The translations under genes and the position numbers were made by a program. A stretch of DNA of 64,000 bases from Oleispira sp964022115. GTDB taxonomy: Bacteria; Pseudomonadota; Gammaproteobacteria; Pseudomonadales; Oceanobacteraceae. Positions 42,053 through 50,804 of the stretch are shown here, piece by piece (position 1 is the first letter of the stretch; every line of letters begins with the position of its first letter). The stretch lies in the NCBI GenBank assembly GCA_964022115.1, contig CAXIBC010000003.1, forward strand, positions 18,186-82,185. Reading direction: 5' to 3'. Below the pieces are notes generated by a model. That model worked only from the letters and a program-made list of their open reading frames with translations. It had not been told where the DNA came from and did not search any database.

Positions 42053-42949
42053 ATGACACTTGAATCGACCCCTTTATGTCGAGATGAAAAACTCTTACTC
42101 TCATCCGGTGAGCTGGCTTTGCAATATTGGGGGGATGAGAATAAACCCTTGATCCTATGCCTTCATGGTTGGTTAGATAATAGCGCCAGTTTTCATCTAT
42201 TAGCTCAGCGGCTAATGAAGGATTATCAGTTGTTATTAGTGGACTTGCCTGGGCATGGTTTATCCGACCCATTAGCGGATGGGGCGCACTATTATATTTG
42301 GCAAAATATTGAAACCTTGTATGAAATCATGCAGAAACTTAATATTGAGCGGGTTAATCTATTAGGTCATTCAATGGGTGGCGTGGTGGCGAGTTTATTT
42401 GCCGGCACATTTGCCGCTAAGGTTAACTCCTTAGTCTTGCTTGATTCTTTAGGACCATTGGCGTCATCGGCTCAGCAAACCCCTAGTCAGCTAGCCAAAG
42501 CGATTATCGATTCACAGAAGCTTGGCTCTGGCTTAAGAGTATTTGCTGATGTCGAACAGGCTTTAAGCGCGCGCAAAAAATCCTCACCCGAGATGACGGA
42601 TGACGCCTTACGTCCCATTGTTAAACGTAATCTTATCAAGGTCGAAGGTGGTTATAGTTGGCGCACGGATAAGCGTTTAAGGCACAGCTCTAAAGTTCGC
42701 TTAACCGAAGATCAGGTGCAGGTATTTTTAGCAGGGATTTCAGCTAAGGTATTAGTCATCTTTGCCGAGCAAGGCATAGTGCCTAAGCTTTGGTATAAGC
42801 AGAGGTTGCAGAAAATACCCAACCATCAAGCCATCACCTTGCCAGGGCATCATCATTTTCATTGTGAAGCTAAAAGTATTGATGCCATAAACCAAGCATT
42901 AAGAACGTTTTATGCTGGTTTGAATTGTGCTGATATGAGAGTGATATGA
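42053..42949 (+). CDS. Alpha/beta hydrolase (second of pair)
   Basis: 298 residues. CLHGWLDNSASFHLL, LVDLPGHGLSDP, the nucleophile motif GHSMGG, LLDSLGPL, and LPGHHHFHCEA carrying the catalytic His. Resembles the serine-hydrolase-like group of gammaproteobacterial hydrolases of unknown substrate. Thirteen bases after the previous hydrolase and overlapping the next gene by 4 bases, so it lies within the operon. Confidence 0.82.
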   Translation: MTLESTPLCRDEKLLLSSGELALQYWGDENKPLILCLHGWLDNSASFHLLAQRLMKDYQLLLVDLPGHGLSDPLADGAHYYIWQNIETLYEIMQKLNIERVNLLGHSMGGVVASLFAGTFAAKVNSLVLLDSLGPLASSAQQTPSQLAKAIIDSQKLGSGLRVFADVEQALSARKKSSPEMTDDALRPIVKRNLIKVEGGYSWRTDKRLRHSSKVRLTEDQVQVFLAGISAKVLVIFAEQGIVPKLWYKQRLQKIPNHQAITLPGHHHFHCEAKSIDAINQALRTFYAGLNCADMRVI

Positions 42950-43686
42950 GGGTAATGAAATATTTAGCAATAATATGGGTGAATGTAAGACTCTTTTTAC
43001 TGCTGTTATTAGCGGGGGTATTAGCCCTCTACCTTTCTTGGTTGGTCAATGCCCAATTGGGTTATGGTTATACTTGGCTTTATCACCTCTATCAAACGGA
43101 TAAGCATATTGAAAAATATGCACCACAAAATCGTTTTCGCGATGATTTTGAATATACCAGCATCACTCAGCATAAGGCTATGTTTCAAAGTATTGTTGAT
43201 AGTGTGCATAACGATGGCAAAGGCTTAGAGCAGATTCGTTATCAGGTTAATGGTAAAGCGCATGCGCTATTGCATCAGGCCGAAATAATCCATTTACAGG
43301 ATGTAGCGGCCTTGATTAATAATATTCATAGGCTTGCGGCAGTCTGTTTTGTTCTGTTTTTAGGCTTGTTTATTTCACATCGGCGCTGGCAGGGTGGGGA
43401 TATTAATGCCAGTAATAAAGGTATTTTATCCGTTGCCCTGATCCTGCTTGGGATCATAATAGCCGTGTTTTTTGCTTATGGTGCTAAAGAGATTTTTTAT
43501 CAGATGCATATCTGGATCTTCCCTGAAGATCATCAATGGTTTTTTTATTACCAAGATTCTTTGATGAGTACGTTAATGAAAGCGCCGGACCTTTTTGCTG
43601 GCATTGCTATTCAGATTACTCTGTTGGCCATAGTTATAGTTGCCTTTGCTAGCCTATGGGGTAAAAAGCTGTTGAAGCTGAATTAA
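42946..43686 (+). CDS. DUF1461 integral membrane protein
   Basis: 246 residues, four to five membrane helices (about 8-32, 123-142, 160-180, 222-242). The large extracytoplasmic loops contain HALLHQAEIIHLQDVAALI and YQMHIWIFPEDHQWFFYYQDSLMSTL, which match the DUF1461 (TIGR01906-like) pattern. Function unknown. The start is the ATG at 42946 overlapping the hydrolase stop; an ATG at 42955 is equally possible. Last gene of the gpsA operon, convergent with rluA 12 bases away. Confidence 0.75.
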   Translation: MRVMKYLAIIWVNVRLFLLLLLAGVLALYLSWLVNAQLGYGYTWLYHLYQTDKHIEKYAPQNRFRDDFEYTSITQHKAMFQSIVDSVHNDGKGLEQIRYQVNGKAHALLHQAEIIHLQDVAALINNIHRLAAVCFVLFLGLFISHRRWQGGDINASNKGILSVALILLGIIIAVFFAYGAKEIFYQMHIWIFPEDHQWFFYYQDSLMSTLMKAPDLFAGIAIQITLLAIVIVAFASLWGKKLLKLN

Positions 43687-43698
43687 CACGGACAGGAA

Positions 43699-44325
43699 TT
43701 AAAAGGGTACAGCGCTGCTGAACGTCATCTCCCGTTGGCTAGTAGGGTGTTTGAATGTCAGGGACTGAGCATGTAGACACAGGTGTTTACTGGCGCTCTG
43801 AGAGGCTGTACTGCCATATAGGTTGTCGCCGAGTATGGGGTGCTGCATAGCGTTACAATGAATACGCAGTTGATGAGAGCGGCCTGTGATTGGCATTAAT
43901 TCAATGCGCGTATTACCTTCTATGTATTCGATCACGCGCCAGCGAGTCAGTGACTTTTTACCGTATTCATAACAAACCATTTGTTTAGGCCTGTTTGGCC
44001 AATCGCAGCGCATCGGTAAATTGATGGCACCACTGCTTGGGTATAGGTGGCCAAAAACGATGGCTTGATAGGTCTTTTTAGTTTGGCGGTTTTGAAATTG
44101 CTGCTGCAACGATTTTAAGCTGGTCTTATTACGGGCAAATACCATGATGCCGGATGTTGCCATGTCTAAACGGTGAACAATGTGTACTTCTTCAAACTTG
44201 AGCGTTAAGCGATGAAATATAGAGTCTAGTTTTTCTGGGCCTCGTCCTGGAACGCTAAGAATATCAGGCTGCTTATTCACGACGATAATATCGTCATCGG
44301 CAAAGAGGATGGTAACGGCTGTCAT
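43699..44325 (-). CDS. rluA: RluA-type dual-specificity pseudouridine synthase
   Basis: 208 residues, the short length typical of RluA (no S4 domain). IIVVNKQPDILSVPGRG, the catalytic Asp54 in HIVHRLDMATSG, TKKTYQAIVFG and GRSHQLRIHCNAMQHPILGDNLYG are present. It would isomerise U746 of 23S rRNA and U32 of several tRNAs. It overlaps the upstream MlaC-SBP fusion gene by 4 bases (ATGA). Confidence 0.9.
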   Translation of the reverse strand: MTAVTILFADDDIIVVNKQPDILSVPGRGPEKLDSIFHRLTLKFEEVHIVHRLDMATSGIMVFARNKTSLKSLQQQFQNRQTKKTYQAIVFGHLYPSSGAINLPMRCDWPNRPKQMVCYEYGKKSLTRWRVIEYIEGNTRIELMPITGRSHQLRIHCNAMQHPILGDNLYGSTASQSASKHLCLHAQSLTFKHPTSQREMTFSSAVPF

Positions 44326-45695
44326 TGTTTTTCTAGTTTAGGGAAGTTATAGGTCATCAATATCTTATTATAGCTGCCATCTTTTTTCATTTCTGCCAGA
44401 GTTTTGTTAAACGCTAAGCCTATTTCTTTATGATCAGGTCTTTGCAAGCTGATGGTGGCATGCAGGCCTTGCTTGATCAGGGTGGTTGGGAGAATCTCTA
44501 AGTGGTCGGCTATATTTTTATTATTCTTTAAGTTAGTTTCTGCGCTCCAACGATCGATGAGTGCGATGTCGGTTTTTTTCGAAGCAAGGTCACGCAGCAT
44601 GCCAGTATCGTATTTAAAATAGTTGATCGCAACATGAGGGGCAATTTCATCAAACAATTTGCCGTATCCATAGTCCTTAATCACTCCTAGGCGATATCCA
44701 CGTTTAGCGATATAGTCTTTAAACTCTTGCGGCGTATTAAAGCTTAACTTGTCTTGCTTGCGCTTAATAATTACCAACTCATTTTCTAAATACGCCTCGG
44801 TAAAATAGTGCTCTTTGGCACGAGTTTCGTTATACCAAGAGCCAACCGAAATATCGATGTCTCCTGTACTTAAACCATTACTCACTCTTTGCCACGGCAT
44901 AAACTCCATCTCTACCTGGTAACCCGCGCGCTCGAATATGGCGGTCACTAGGTTGACGACTAGACCATTAGCGGGTAGTTGATTGCTGATGTAAGGCTCC
45001 CAGGTATGTCCAGCCATCTTAAGTTTTGGCGTTTCACTTTTGTATTCAGCAGCGAGTAAAGAAATCGCTTGGGCAAGGCCGTGCTTTTCAATGCTTTGAT
45101 TAAACTGGTCGCGAAAGCTCTTAACTAGGCTGACACCTTCTATGACGACGTCATAGGTAAGCCACTCGTCTTCTTTAAGAAATAATTTATAGGTGACCTG
45201 GATGGCCGGAGCCCCAATACGCTGAATGTCACTGTCTACGGAAGCAGACTTGCCCGTTCTACTGAATCTCGCCTCATCAAAGACAATTTTTTCACCGTTA
45301 AACGCTTTGAATGCCCCTGCATAAGTACGGATGACCTTATGTTTGAAGGCGCTGATGAATTGTCTTTTCTGCTCATTGGAGGTTTTCTTCCAATGTTTAG
45401 CTAATACCTTTCTAGCCATGTATACATGGTCTACAACCGGCAGTAAAAGTTCATCAACCAGATGCTCAACATAATAGTCGTGACGGGCAATCTTATCTTT
45501 GTCGCTAATAAGCCGTGCCGTCATCTTCATAGCGGCTGCTTCTACGACTTCTTTTGGTGGGATCACTTCTTTGCTGGTATTGGCATAAACCTGGCTGGTG
45601 GTGAAGCCTAGGATGAACATCATAGTAAGCAAGACAAATCTACTGACTGATTTAAAGTATGATGTCTTAAAGCTTAATGTTTTAATGCTTGGCAT
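44322..45695 (-). CDS. Fusion of MlaC-type (Ttg2D) domain and SBP_bac_3 solute-binding domain
   Basis: 457 residues. Signal peptide 1-38. Residues about 44-215 are an MlaC/Ttg2D domain: YYVEHLVDELLLPVVDHVYMARKVLAKHW, QFISAFKHKVIRTYAGAF, and IEGVSLVKSFRDQF. MlaC ferries phospholipid between MlaA and the inner-membrane MlaFEDB complex. Residues about 222-452 are a periplasmic amino-acid-type binding domain (SBP_bac_3): LVVNLVTAIFERAGYQVEMEFMPWQRV, GDIDISVGSW, FTEAYLENELVIIK, YRLGVIKDYGYG and TDIALIDRW. I know of each domain separately; the join is unusual. No Mla ABC or amino-acid permease gene is adjacent. It overlaps rluA by 4 bases. Confidence 0.85.
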   Translation of the reverse strand: MPSIKTLSFKTSYFKSVSRFVLLTMMFILGFTTSQVYANTSKEVIPPKEVVEAAAMKMTARLISDKDKIARHDYYVEHLVDELLLPVVDHVYMARKVLAKHWKKTSNEQKRQFISAFKHKVIRTYAGAFKAFNGEKIVFDEARFSRTGKSASVDSDIQRIGAPAIQVTYKLFLKEDEWLTYDVVIEGVSLVKSFRDQFNQSIEKHGLAQAISLLAAEYKSETPKLKMAGHTWEPYISNQLPANGLVVNLVTAIFERAGYQVEMEFMPWQRVSNGLSTGDIDISVGSWYNETRAKEHYFTEAYLENELVIIKRKQDKLSFNTPQEFKDYIAKRGYRLGVIKDYGYGKLFDEIAPHVAINYFKYDTGMLRDLASKKTDIALIDRWSAETNLKNNKNIADHLEILPTTLIKQGLHATISLQRPDHKEIGLAFNKTLAEMKKDGSYNKILMTYNFPKLEKQ

Positions 45696-45825
45696 TAACT
45701 TATCTCCTATTCGCTTAACTCTAATGATTTAGTTTACTATAGTGATGCGGGTGCTACTTGCCAAGCCCATTGACTCAAATCGCTATTTTAAGTTCCTGAT
45801 TAATAATGCTTTATTAAAATAAGGA

Positions 45826-46524
45826 TCAAGGATTTTTGATGAAAATAGCGACGTCTTTTTCGGGAAAGCTAAGGCTAGCATTAAAAACTTTAGCCAGCCA
45901 AGAGAAGGTAGCCTCATTATAAAAACTAATGTGTGTAGGGTCCTGAATATAGTGCCAAGTCTTAAAGCTTTCTTTTGATAACCAGCGCTTAGTCATGATG
46001 GCTAAGCAAGCCCCAGGCTTAAGTAATGAGAATAGGCGGCTAAATTCGAGGTGAGGGTTCGCTAAGTGTTCAACGACTTCTGTGCTGGTGACAAAATCGT
46101 AATATTGATCTAATAAAAGACTAGGCTGGTGATCGTAATACAGATCATAGTTAGCACAAGAAAAACCCAGTTCGTTGAGCATTACCGATAGCGTAGGGCC
46201 GGGGCCTGAACCAAAGTCTAGGCCTTTTGCTGCGGGTGCTAGCTGAGTTATTAAAGGATTAATAAAGCGCTGGAGGAAATTGCGATACCCTAAATCTGCC
46301 GGATTATTGATGTGCAAATCATAAATGGATTTTTCCTCATCACAGCTTAATTGAAAGGATTTAGGTACATGAATCAACTGGCATTGATTGCATTTTACAT
46401 AATCGCGTTTTTTATCACGAAGAAAAAAAACGCAATCAGAAGTTAAGCATAAAGGGCACGAAGCGTCGTACCCTTGTCCATCGATATTAATCAAGGGTAA
46501 TGCCAAGACTGGATTCTTTTTCAC
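45826..46524 (-). CDS. SAM-dependent methyltransferase with N-terminal zinc ribbon
   Basis: 232 residues, GTG start at 46524 overlapping the DUF416 gene by 38 bases (a TTG at 46494 is an alternative). Residues about 22-52 hold two CxxC knuckles (CPLC and CNQC), a zinc-ribbon likely for substrate or protein contact. The rest is a Methyltransf_23-type Rossmann fold: GLDFGSGPGPTLSVML (SAM loop), YDFVTSTEVVEHL, LKPGACLAIMTK and DPTHISFYNEATF. Such two-part proteins often methylate sugars or polyketide-type substrates; the target here is unknown. Confidence 0.8.
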   Translation of the reverse strand: MKKNPVLALPLINIDGQGYDASCPLCLTSDCVFFLRDKKRDYVKCNQCQLIHVPKSFQLSCDEEKSIYDLHINNPADLGYRNFLQRFINPLITQLAPAAKGLDFGSGPGPTLSVMLNELGFSCANYDLYYDHQPSLLLDQYYDFVTSTEVVEHLANPHLEFSRLFSLLKPGACLAIMTKRWLSKESFKTWHYIQDPTHISFYNEATFSWLAKVFNASLSFPEKDVAIFIKNP

Positions 46525-47023
46525 TGCTGGCTAAGGTCTTAAGCGCAATAATGGTTTCACGCTTAGGCTTGGTTGAGGTTAATAAGTCGAAAACCTGTTG
46601 TTCAAACTCACTCTGACGCAGTGCAAGTTCAGAGCTTTCTTGACCCATCTCTTCCATAGCCGTGAATAATTGTTGGTTGCTAAGCTGTACCAGATCACAG
46701 TCGTTGGCTGTTTCATCTAGCAGAGCATAGCTGGCAGAATATAGGCTTTGGCAGGCTTGTTGGGCCGCCTCAGCACCAAAAGAATCCTGTTCATTTAATA
46801 ATACGGATTGCCATTGATCAAATTCATTAAAAAAACGCTCTAGGTTATCTAATGATTTCAATTCCCCTTCTAAGAAGGCCCACGTTTTAGTGAGTAACTT
46901 GGTATAGGGTTTACTATCTTGCTCTGACATTTCACTGAAGAGAATCACATGGTTACGATTTCTCTCGGCCATAGCGGCGCAAAATGCTGAGCGACGCCAT
47001 TGTGATAAAGTTTCAAAGTTCAT
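46487..47023 (-). CDS. DUF416 family protein (YjaG-like)
   Basis: 178 residues, helical and soluble. WRRSAFCAAMAERNRNHVILFSEM near the N-terminus matches the YjaG/DUF416 pattern, as does the regularly spaced acidic helical remainder (FFNEFDQWQS, SLYSASYALLDE). Function unknown. Seventeen bases after the MBL-fold gene's start region in the opposite reading order; it precedes and overlaps the methyltransferase on the same strand. Confidence 0.75.
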   Translation of the reverse strand: MNFETLSQWRRSAFCAAMAERNRNHVILFSEMSEQDSKPYTKLLTKTWAFLEGELKSLDNLERFFNEFDQWQSVLLNEQDSFGAEAAQQACQSLYSASYALLDETANDCDLVQLSNQQLFTAMEEMGQESSELALRQSEFEQQVFDLLTSTKPKRETIIALKTLASSEKESSLGITLD

Positions 47024-47039
47024 CGTCTAACCTATTTCA

Positions 47040-48089
47040 TTAATGTGTTAACAGCTTGCCGTGGGGGGCAAAATATTGAGTATGGTAAAGCTGTGGCATA
47101 GCCCAGCTGCTATCGCTAGGAAGTGCCGCTTCAAAGCGAGTATAAAAATCGTCATAGTTTATAGCGCGAACAAAGACTTGCTCTTCTTCTTCTTGGTTGG
47201 CAAAAAAATCTTCCCAGTGGCCTAGGATAAAGTGCTTAGCCTGGCTATTACGCATGATGCCTTCAGGGTAGTTATCAACCTGGTTAAACGAGGCCGGTGT
47301 GATGATGGCGATGTCGACCCTTTTTTGATCGGCTTGTCCAAATTGAGGAATAAGGCCTAAAGGTTCTTGGCTCGCCGCGTCTTGATAGAATACACGGTGT
47401 AAGATGCTATTATCTGGGCCTAGAAAGTCAATTAGATAGGCTAGGGTTTGTCCTTCTTTCCAGCCAAATGCATGCCAAGGTAATTCTTCAAGGTCTTCTT
47501 CGTAAGTCCCTGTCATGATGTTAATGCCCATAAAATGCGGGGCGTGAGTCGATTTTAGCGCCATGAAGCGTATGTTTTTCGCCTTGTTATAAAACCAGCG
47601 TCCTGGCTTATCGAGTTCCGCCATGGAGTCATTCAAGGCATGGCGGCGAGATTTATCAATACTAGGGGCTATAGTATGCATCATGGTTTTAGAACCATAG
47701 ACCTGAGATTGAAGGGCCTTGGTTTGCATGATATAAGGTACGTCCATTAGGTGGTCGTAATGAGCGTGGCCAACCAATATGGTTTCTACATTGCTGACAT
47801 CGGGTAAGAAGCGGTCAATGAGCTGGTGGTCTGGACTAATAGGCATAAATGGCCCTAACGCCAAGAAGTGAGGGTTGGTAATGGAAGGTGCCGTCATAAT
47901 AGCCTGATCGCCAAATCTAAATAGGTGACCCCCTACGCCTAGGTATTGAATGCTTAACCCGTTGGCGGGGAATATGGGCTTAATCTCATTAATATCCGGC
48001 TGCTGATAAACCTTCATGTTTTTACTGGAACTACTGCAAGCGGTTAGGCTAATAATTAACACCGCAAGGGCGCACTTGATGATGGTCAT
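47040..48089 (-). CDS. Metallo-beta-lactamase-fold lipoprotein
   Basis: About 350 residues from the ATG at 48089, giving a signal with lipobox LTAC and then SSSSK; a longer frame to 48155 lacks a signal at its start. The metal motif HAHYDHLMD (HxHxDH) is present, with later histidines in KSTHAPH, and LGHWEDFF. It belongs to the UlaG/phospholipase-D-like MBL group (NAPE-PLD-like) by its GVGGHLFRFGDQAIMTAP opening. Probable phosphodiesterase or hydrolase at the envelope; substrate unknown. Confidence 0.82.
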   Translation of the reverse strand: MTIIKCALAVLIISLTACSSSSKNMKVYQQPDINEIKPIFPANGLSIQYLGVGGHLFRFGDQAIMTAPSITNPHFLALGPFMPISPDHQLIDRFLPDVSNVETILVGHAHYDHLMDVPYIMQTKALQSQVYGSKTMMHTIAPSIDKSRRHALNDSMAELDKPGRWFYNKAKNIRFMALKSTHAPHFMGINIMTGTYEEDLEELPWHAFGWKEGQTLAYLIDFLGPDNSILHRVFYQDAASQEPLGLIPQFGQADQKRVDIAIITPASFNQVDNYPEGIMRNSQAKHFILGHWEDFFANQEEEEQVFVRAINYDDFYTRFEAALPSDSSWAMPQLYHTQYFAPHGKLLTH

Positions 48090-48276
48090 TTTTATTTTTC
48101 TCGTGACTTTATAGGACAGGCTAGCGAAATAGCCAGGCTCGAATTTTATCGGCATATTCTAACAGTGTGATTTCTTAAGGTGTACTTTTTCTTAAAATCT
48201 CTAGGTTAAATCCGTAATATGTCAGAAATGAGAACTACAGCACTCGTTTTATGACTGAAGTTACTTAAATGACATT

Positions 48277-48302
48277 GAATCTTGTCTAGATATCGTATAA
48301 TT
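48277..48302 (+). promoter_or_regulatory. Candidate -10 element before the PilZ-like gene
   Basis: TATAAT (about 48296-48301) lies 26 bases before the ATG at 48327. A TTGAAT hexamer is upstream at a shorter than ideal 15-base spacing. Weak evidence. Confidence 0.35.
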
Positions 48303-48326
48303 TTTACTCAATTGAGGTGAATACTA

Positions 48327-48704
48327 ATGAAAAGTCAAGCCACATTAAGTTTATTAATCGAGAAAAAAGAGATTTTAAAAGTTACTCCTGACAAACTATC
48401 GCCAAGAGGCTGTGAGTTTATGTGCAGTCAGGATCAAATTAATCTCTTTCGCGATAATGGTGAGAATACCGGTCGCTATTGCAGTTTTCAGGTGCGCTTA
48501 GGCTTGTACCCTCATTCGGGTCCGTGTCCGCAATATGTAACCGCCAATGGACAGGTTATATCGGTAAGGCGCAGCGCCCAAGATTGTTTTCGAATTGTGC
48601 TGAGCTTTGCTGCTGTCAATCAAGATGGTTATCGTTTAATCGCCGAGCATCTATCTGATTCCGTCGTTACTCCGATTAATGCGATACTGGCTAAGAGAGC
48701 TTAA
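48327..48704 (+). CDS. PilZ-like small protein
   Basis: 125 residues. The pattern LSPRGCEFMCSQ near 24-34, a middle strand FQVRLGLYPHSG, and NGQVISVRRSAQDCFRIVLSF resembles a degenerate PilZ beta-barrel, but the canonical RxxxR and D/NxSxxG c-di-GMP motifs are incomplete (only an SPRG element is visible). It might therefore be a non-binding PilZ-like adaptor. The last 54 bases overlap the 3' end of the convergent yigZ gene. Ribosome site GAGGTG. Confidence 0.55.
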   Translation: MKSQATLSLLIEKKEILKVTPDKLSPRGCEFMCSQDQINLFRDNGENTGRYCSFQVRLGLYPHSGPCPQYVTANGQVISVRRSAQDCFRIVLSFAAVNQDGYRLIAEHLSDSVVTPINAILAKRA

Positions 48705-49241
48705 ATCTGCTTTCTCGGCAAGCTTTACCTTCAGCATGACCTCGAGCTTATAATCACTGCTTATCACTTCCCCTTGTAATTGAGAGACTAGGTATCTGAC
48801 CTGGTGTTCCTGTGCGAATTGGCAGCGTAAAGCAATCTCTTGTTGCGCCTCAAATTCAATCCATCTTGCTGTCTCTAATACGGCCTTAGTGGCTTGGCTG
48901 TAGGCTCGAGCGAGCCCACCGGTGCCGAGTTTTGTGCCACCAAAGTAACGCACGACAATGATGGCGAGATCTGAATACTCAGAGTGATCAATAACATTAA
49001 GGATGGGCATGCCGGCGGTGCCACTGGGTTCTCCATCATCACTAAAACCCCGTCGCGCTGATGATGTGGGTCCAAAGCGGAAGCCATAGCAAAAATGGCG
49101 AGCATCCGGGTATTGCAGCTTTAAGCGCTGTAACAAGTCTTTAAACTGGTCTTCATTTTGGATATGTTCACAGTAAGTGATAAAGCGGCTGCGCTTTTCA
49201 ACTAATTCGTAGCTGGCTGGGCTTGCAGGGATTTTATACAT
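48651..49241 (-). CDS. yigZ: YigZ/IMPACT family protein
   Basis: 196 residues. The UPF0029 core is obvious: KRSRFITYCEHIQNE, YPDARHFCYGFRFGP, FSDDGEPSGTAGMPILNVI, IIVVRYFGGTKLGTGGLARAYSQATKAVLE. The C-terminal domain (about 135-196) is EF-G-V-like. The family is linked with ribosome/translation-stress functions through its eukaryotic IMPACT homologue, but the bacterial role is unsettled. Its end overlaps the PilZ-like gene by 54 bases on the opposite strand. Confidence 0.88.
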   Translation of the reverse strand: MYKIPASPASYELVEKRSRFITYCEHIQNEDQFKDLLQRLKLQYPDARHFCYGFRFGPTSSARRGFSDDGEPSGTAGMPILNVIDHSEYSDLAIIVVRYFGGTKLGTGGLARAYSQATKAVLETARWIEFEAQQEIALRCQFAQEHQVRYLVSQLQGEVISSDYKLEVMLKVKLAEKADLSSLSQYRINRSNDGIR

Positions 49242-49252
49242 AGTGACTATGA

Positions 49253-50377
49253 CTAGTGTGAGCGGCTATTCTTGCAGCAATAGATAACAAATTTAGCATC
49301 ACTAGCGACTAGCTGAACCTGTTTAAATAACTTCTTTAGGGATGCGGCGTAAGCAAGATGTCGGTTAGCTATAACCAATAGCTGACCTTCTTTCGCGAGC
49401 ACCTTCGATGCTTGTTTAAACATTCTTTCCGCCGCCGCGGTACTCACCCGGTTACCACTATGGAAGGGCGGGTTGCAAAGAATCGTATCGATAGGCCCTG
49501 CAATGCCTAATAACGCATCTGTGTGGTGGAATTCGCCGTGCTGATAACCTCGTGCAGAGAGATTTTGTTCTGCAGCGTTTAAAGCGAGTGCGGAATCATC
49601 ACAAAGAATTAACTGCAGTGCGGCTGGCTTGCTTAGTTTTAAGACCGCCGTGCTGAGTAGGCCATTACCACAGCCAAGATCAACCACCTTGCCACTAAGG
49701 GCTGGCCGTTGTGATAGATGGTGAATAAAAAATCGGCTACCAATATCCATGTGATCCCGAGAAAAAACACCGGGTAAAGCGGCAACTGGCTCATTATCTA
49801 GGCCAAGATAACTTTTTAGCGCGGTTATTGGTGGTAGCTTGCTGCCAAGATCAAAGCTCATTAAGCGCGCTTTCTTTTTAATCGGGTATTGTTGGTAGTT
49901 GTCGTTGTGAGTTTCTAACCAGTTAAGCCATTTGATCGGGATGTGTTTCGCCATGCCAGCAATGAATACCCGAACCCCTGGCCCGACTTGTATTAAAGCA
50001 AGGGATAACCACCAATGCAGCTGATCAAAGGACTTAGGGCATTGAATCCAAAGGCTATCGGTTGCCGCAGGGAAGCTAGGAATACCAGAAGCTAGGGTTG
50101 TATTCGGTAAATCGATTGCCGATAACTTTGCCAAATTGTTTTGGCTTGCCAGTTGACTGCAATAAGAATCCGTCCAGCTGTAGGTGGTTTGGCTGGTCGT
50201 ACTGGCAAAGCAGGTAAGTGCTCCCCACTGATCATTTACGATTGCGACGTGATGGCCGATGTGGGCTTCTTCAATTAAATAAAGATCGGCGGCATCCCAA
50301 GGCTGCTGAATATTAATATTAGCCTTGGGATAGCAGTCTAGATCTAGGCTGCAATTAGACGTTGTAAGGATTGGCAT
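49253..50377 (-). CDS. rlmG: 23S rRNA (guanine1835-N2)-methyltransferase
   Basis: 374 residues, the normal two-domain RlmG length. The N-terminal pseudo-methyltransferase half (1-190) begins PWDAADLYLIEEAHIGHHVAIVNDQWGAL; the catalytic half has PGVFSRDHMDIGSRFFIHHL, VVDLGCGNGLLSTAVL (SAM loop), LCDDSALAL and the guanine-N2 methyltransferase motif CNPPFHSG. It methylates G1835 of 23S rRNA. Its ATG overlaps the preceding gene's TAA (TAATG), so the two are coupled. Confidence 0.9.
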   Translation of the reverse strand: MPILTTSNCSLDLDCYPKANINIQQPWDAADLYLIEEAHIGHHVAIVNDQWGALTCFASTTSQTTYSWTDSYCSQLASQNNLAKLSAIDLPNTTLASGIPSFPAATDSLWIQCPKSFDQLHWWLSLALIQVGPGVRVFIAGMAKHIPIKWLNWLETHNDNYQQYPIKKKARLMSFDLGSKLPPITALKSYLGLDNEPVAALPGVFSRDHMDIGSRFFIHHLSQRPALSGKVVDLGCGNGLLSTAVLKLSKPAALQLILCDDSALALNAAEQNLSARGYQHGEFHHTDALLGIAGPIDTILCNPPFHSGNRVSTAAAERMFKQASKVLAKEGQLLVIANRHLAYAASLKKLFKQVQLVASDAKFVIYCCKNSRSH

Positions 50378-50727
50378 TAATAGAAATCGTTGAAGTTTTT
50401 ATTATCCAGTTGTGACAGTAAGTCGGGTTCTCTTTCTTCCTTGGGCTCTTGCGCTTCAGCTTTTTTCTCTTTCTGGCGCTTAGGTTCAATAGCCGCAGCT
50501 TTTTCAGCCTCTTTTGCCTTGATCTCATTAGGCACAGGCTGTACTTGCTTTTCCGCCGCCTCAGGATTCTCTTCTAAAAACTTTTGATAAACCGATTTGG
50601 GTTTAGCTTTTGATTTTAGATTGGTATTTTGACGGTCGGTAGTGCCGGCGCGCTTAAGTTTGCTGACATTGCCAGTTTTAACGCTATGAATGCGTTTAAG
50701 TGAGCGGGATTTCTTTTTGCGGGTCAT
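50377..50727 (-). CDS. Lysine-rich small protein (possibly YihI-like)
   Basis: 116 residues, highly charged and likely disordered: MTRKKKSRSLKRIHS at the start, lysine/glutamate-rich middle, ending in a short hydrophobic acidic motif DLLSQLDNKNFNDFY. The opening resembles YihI (Der GTPase activator) but the rest is too divergent to be sure. Coupled to rlmG by a TAATG overlap, which would fit a ribosome-assembly role (inference). No strong ribosome site. Confidence 0.5.
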   Translation of the reverse strand: MTRKKKSRSLKRIHSVKTGNVSKLKRAGTTDRQNTNLKSKAKPKSVYQKFLEENPEAAEKQVQPVPNEIKAKEAEKAAAIEPKRQKEKKAEAQEPKEEREPDLLSQLDNKNFNDFY

Positions 50728-50804
50728 GATATCGAGTTTTCTTGAATTTCAGTAGTCATTCTACCGCAAGTTATGATTTGATACACGAATTTAGAGGTCT
50801 AAAT

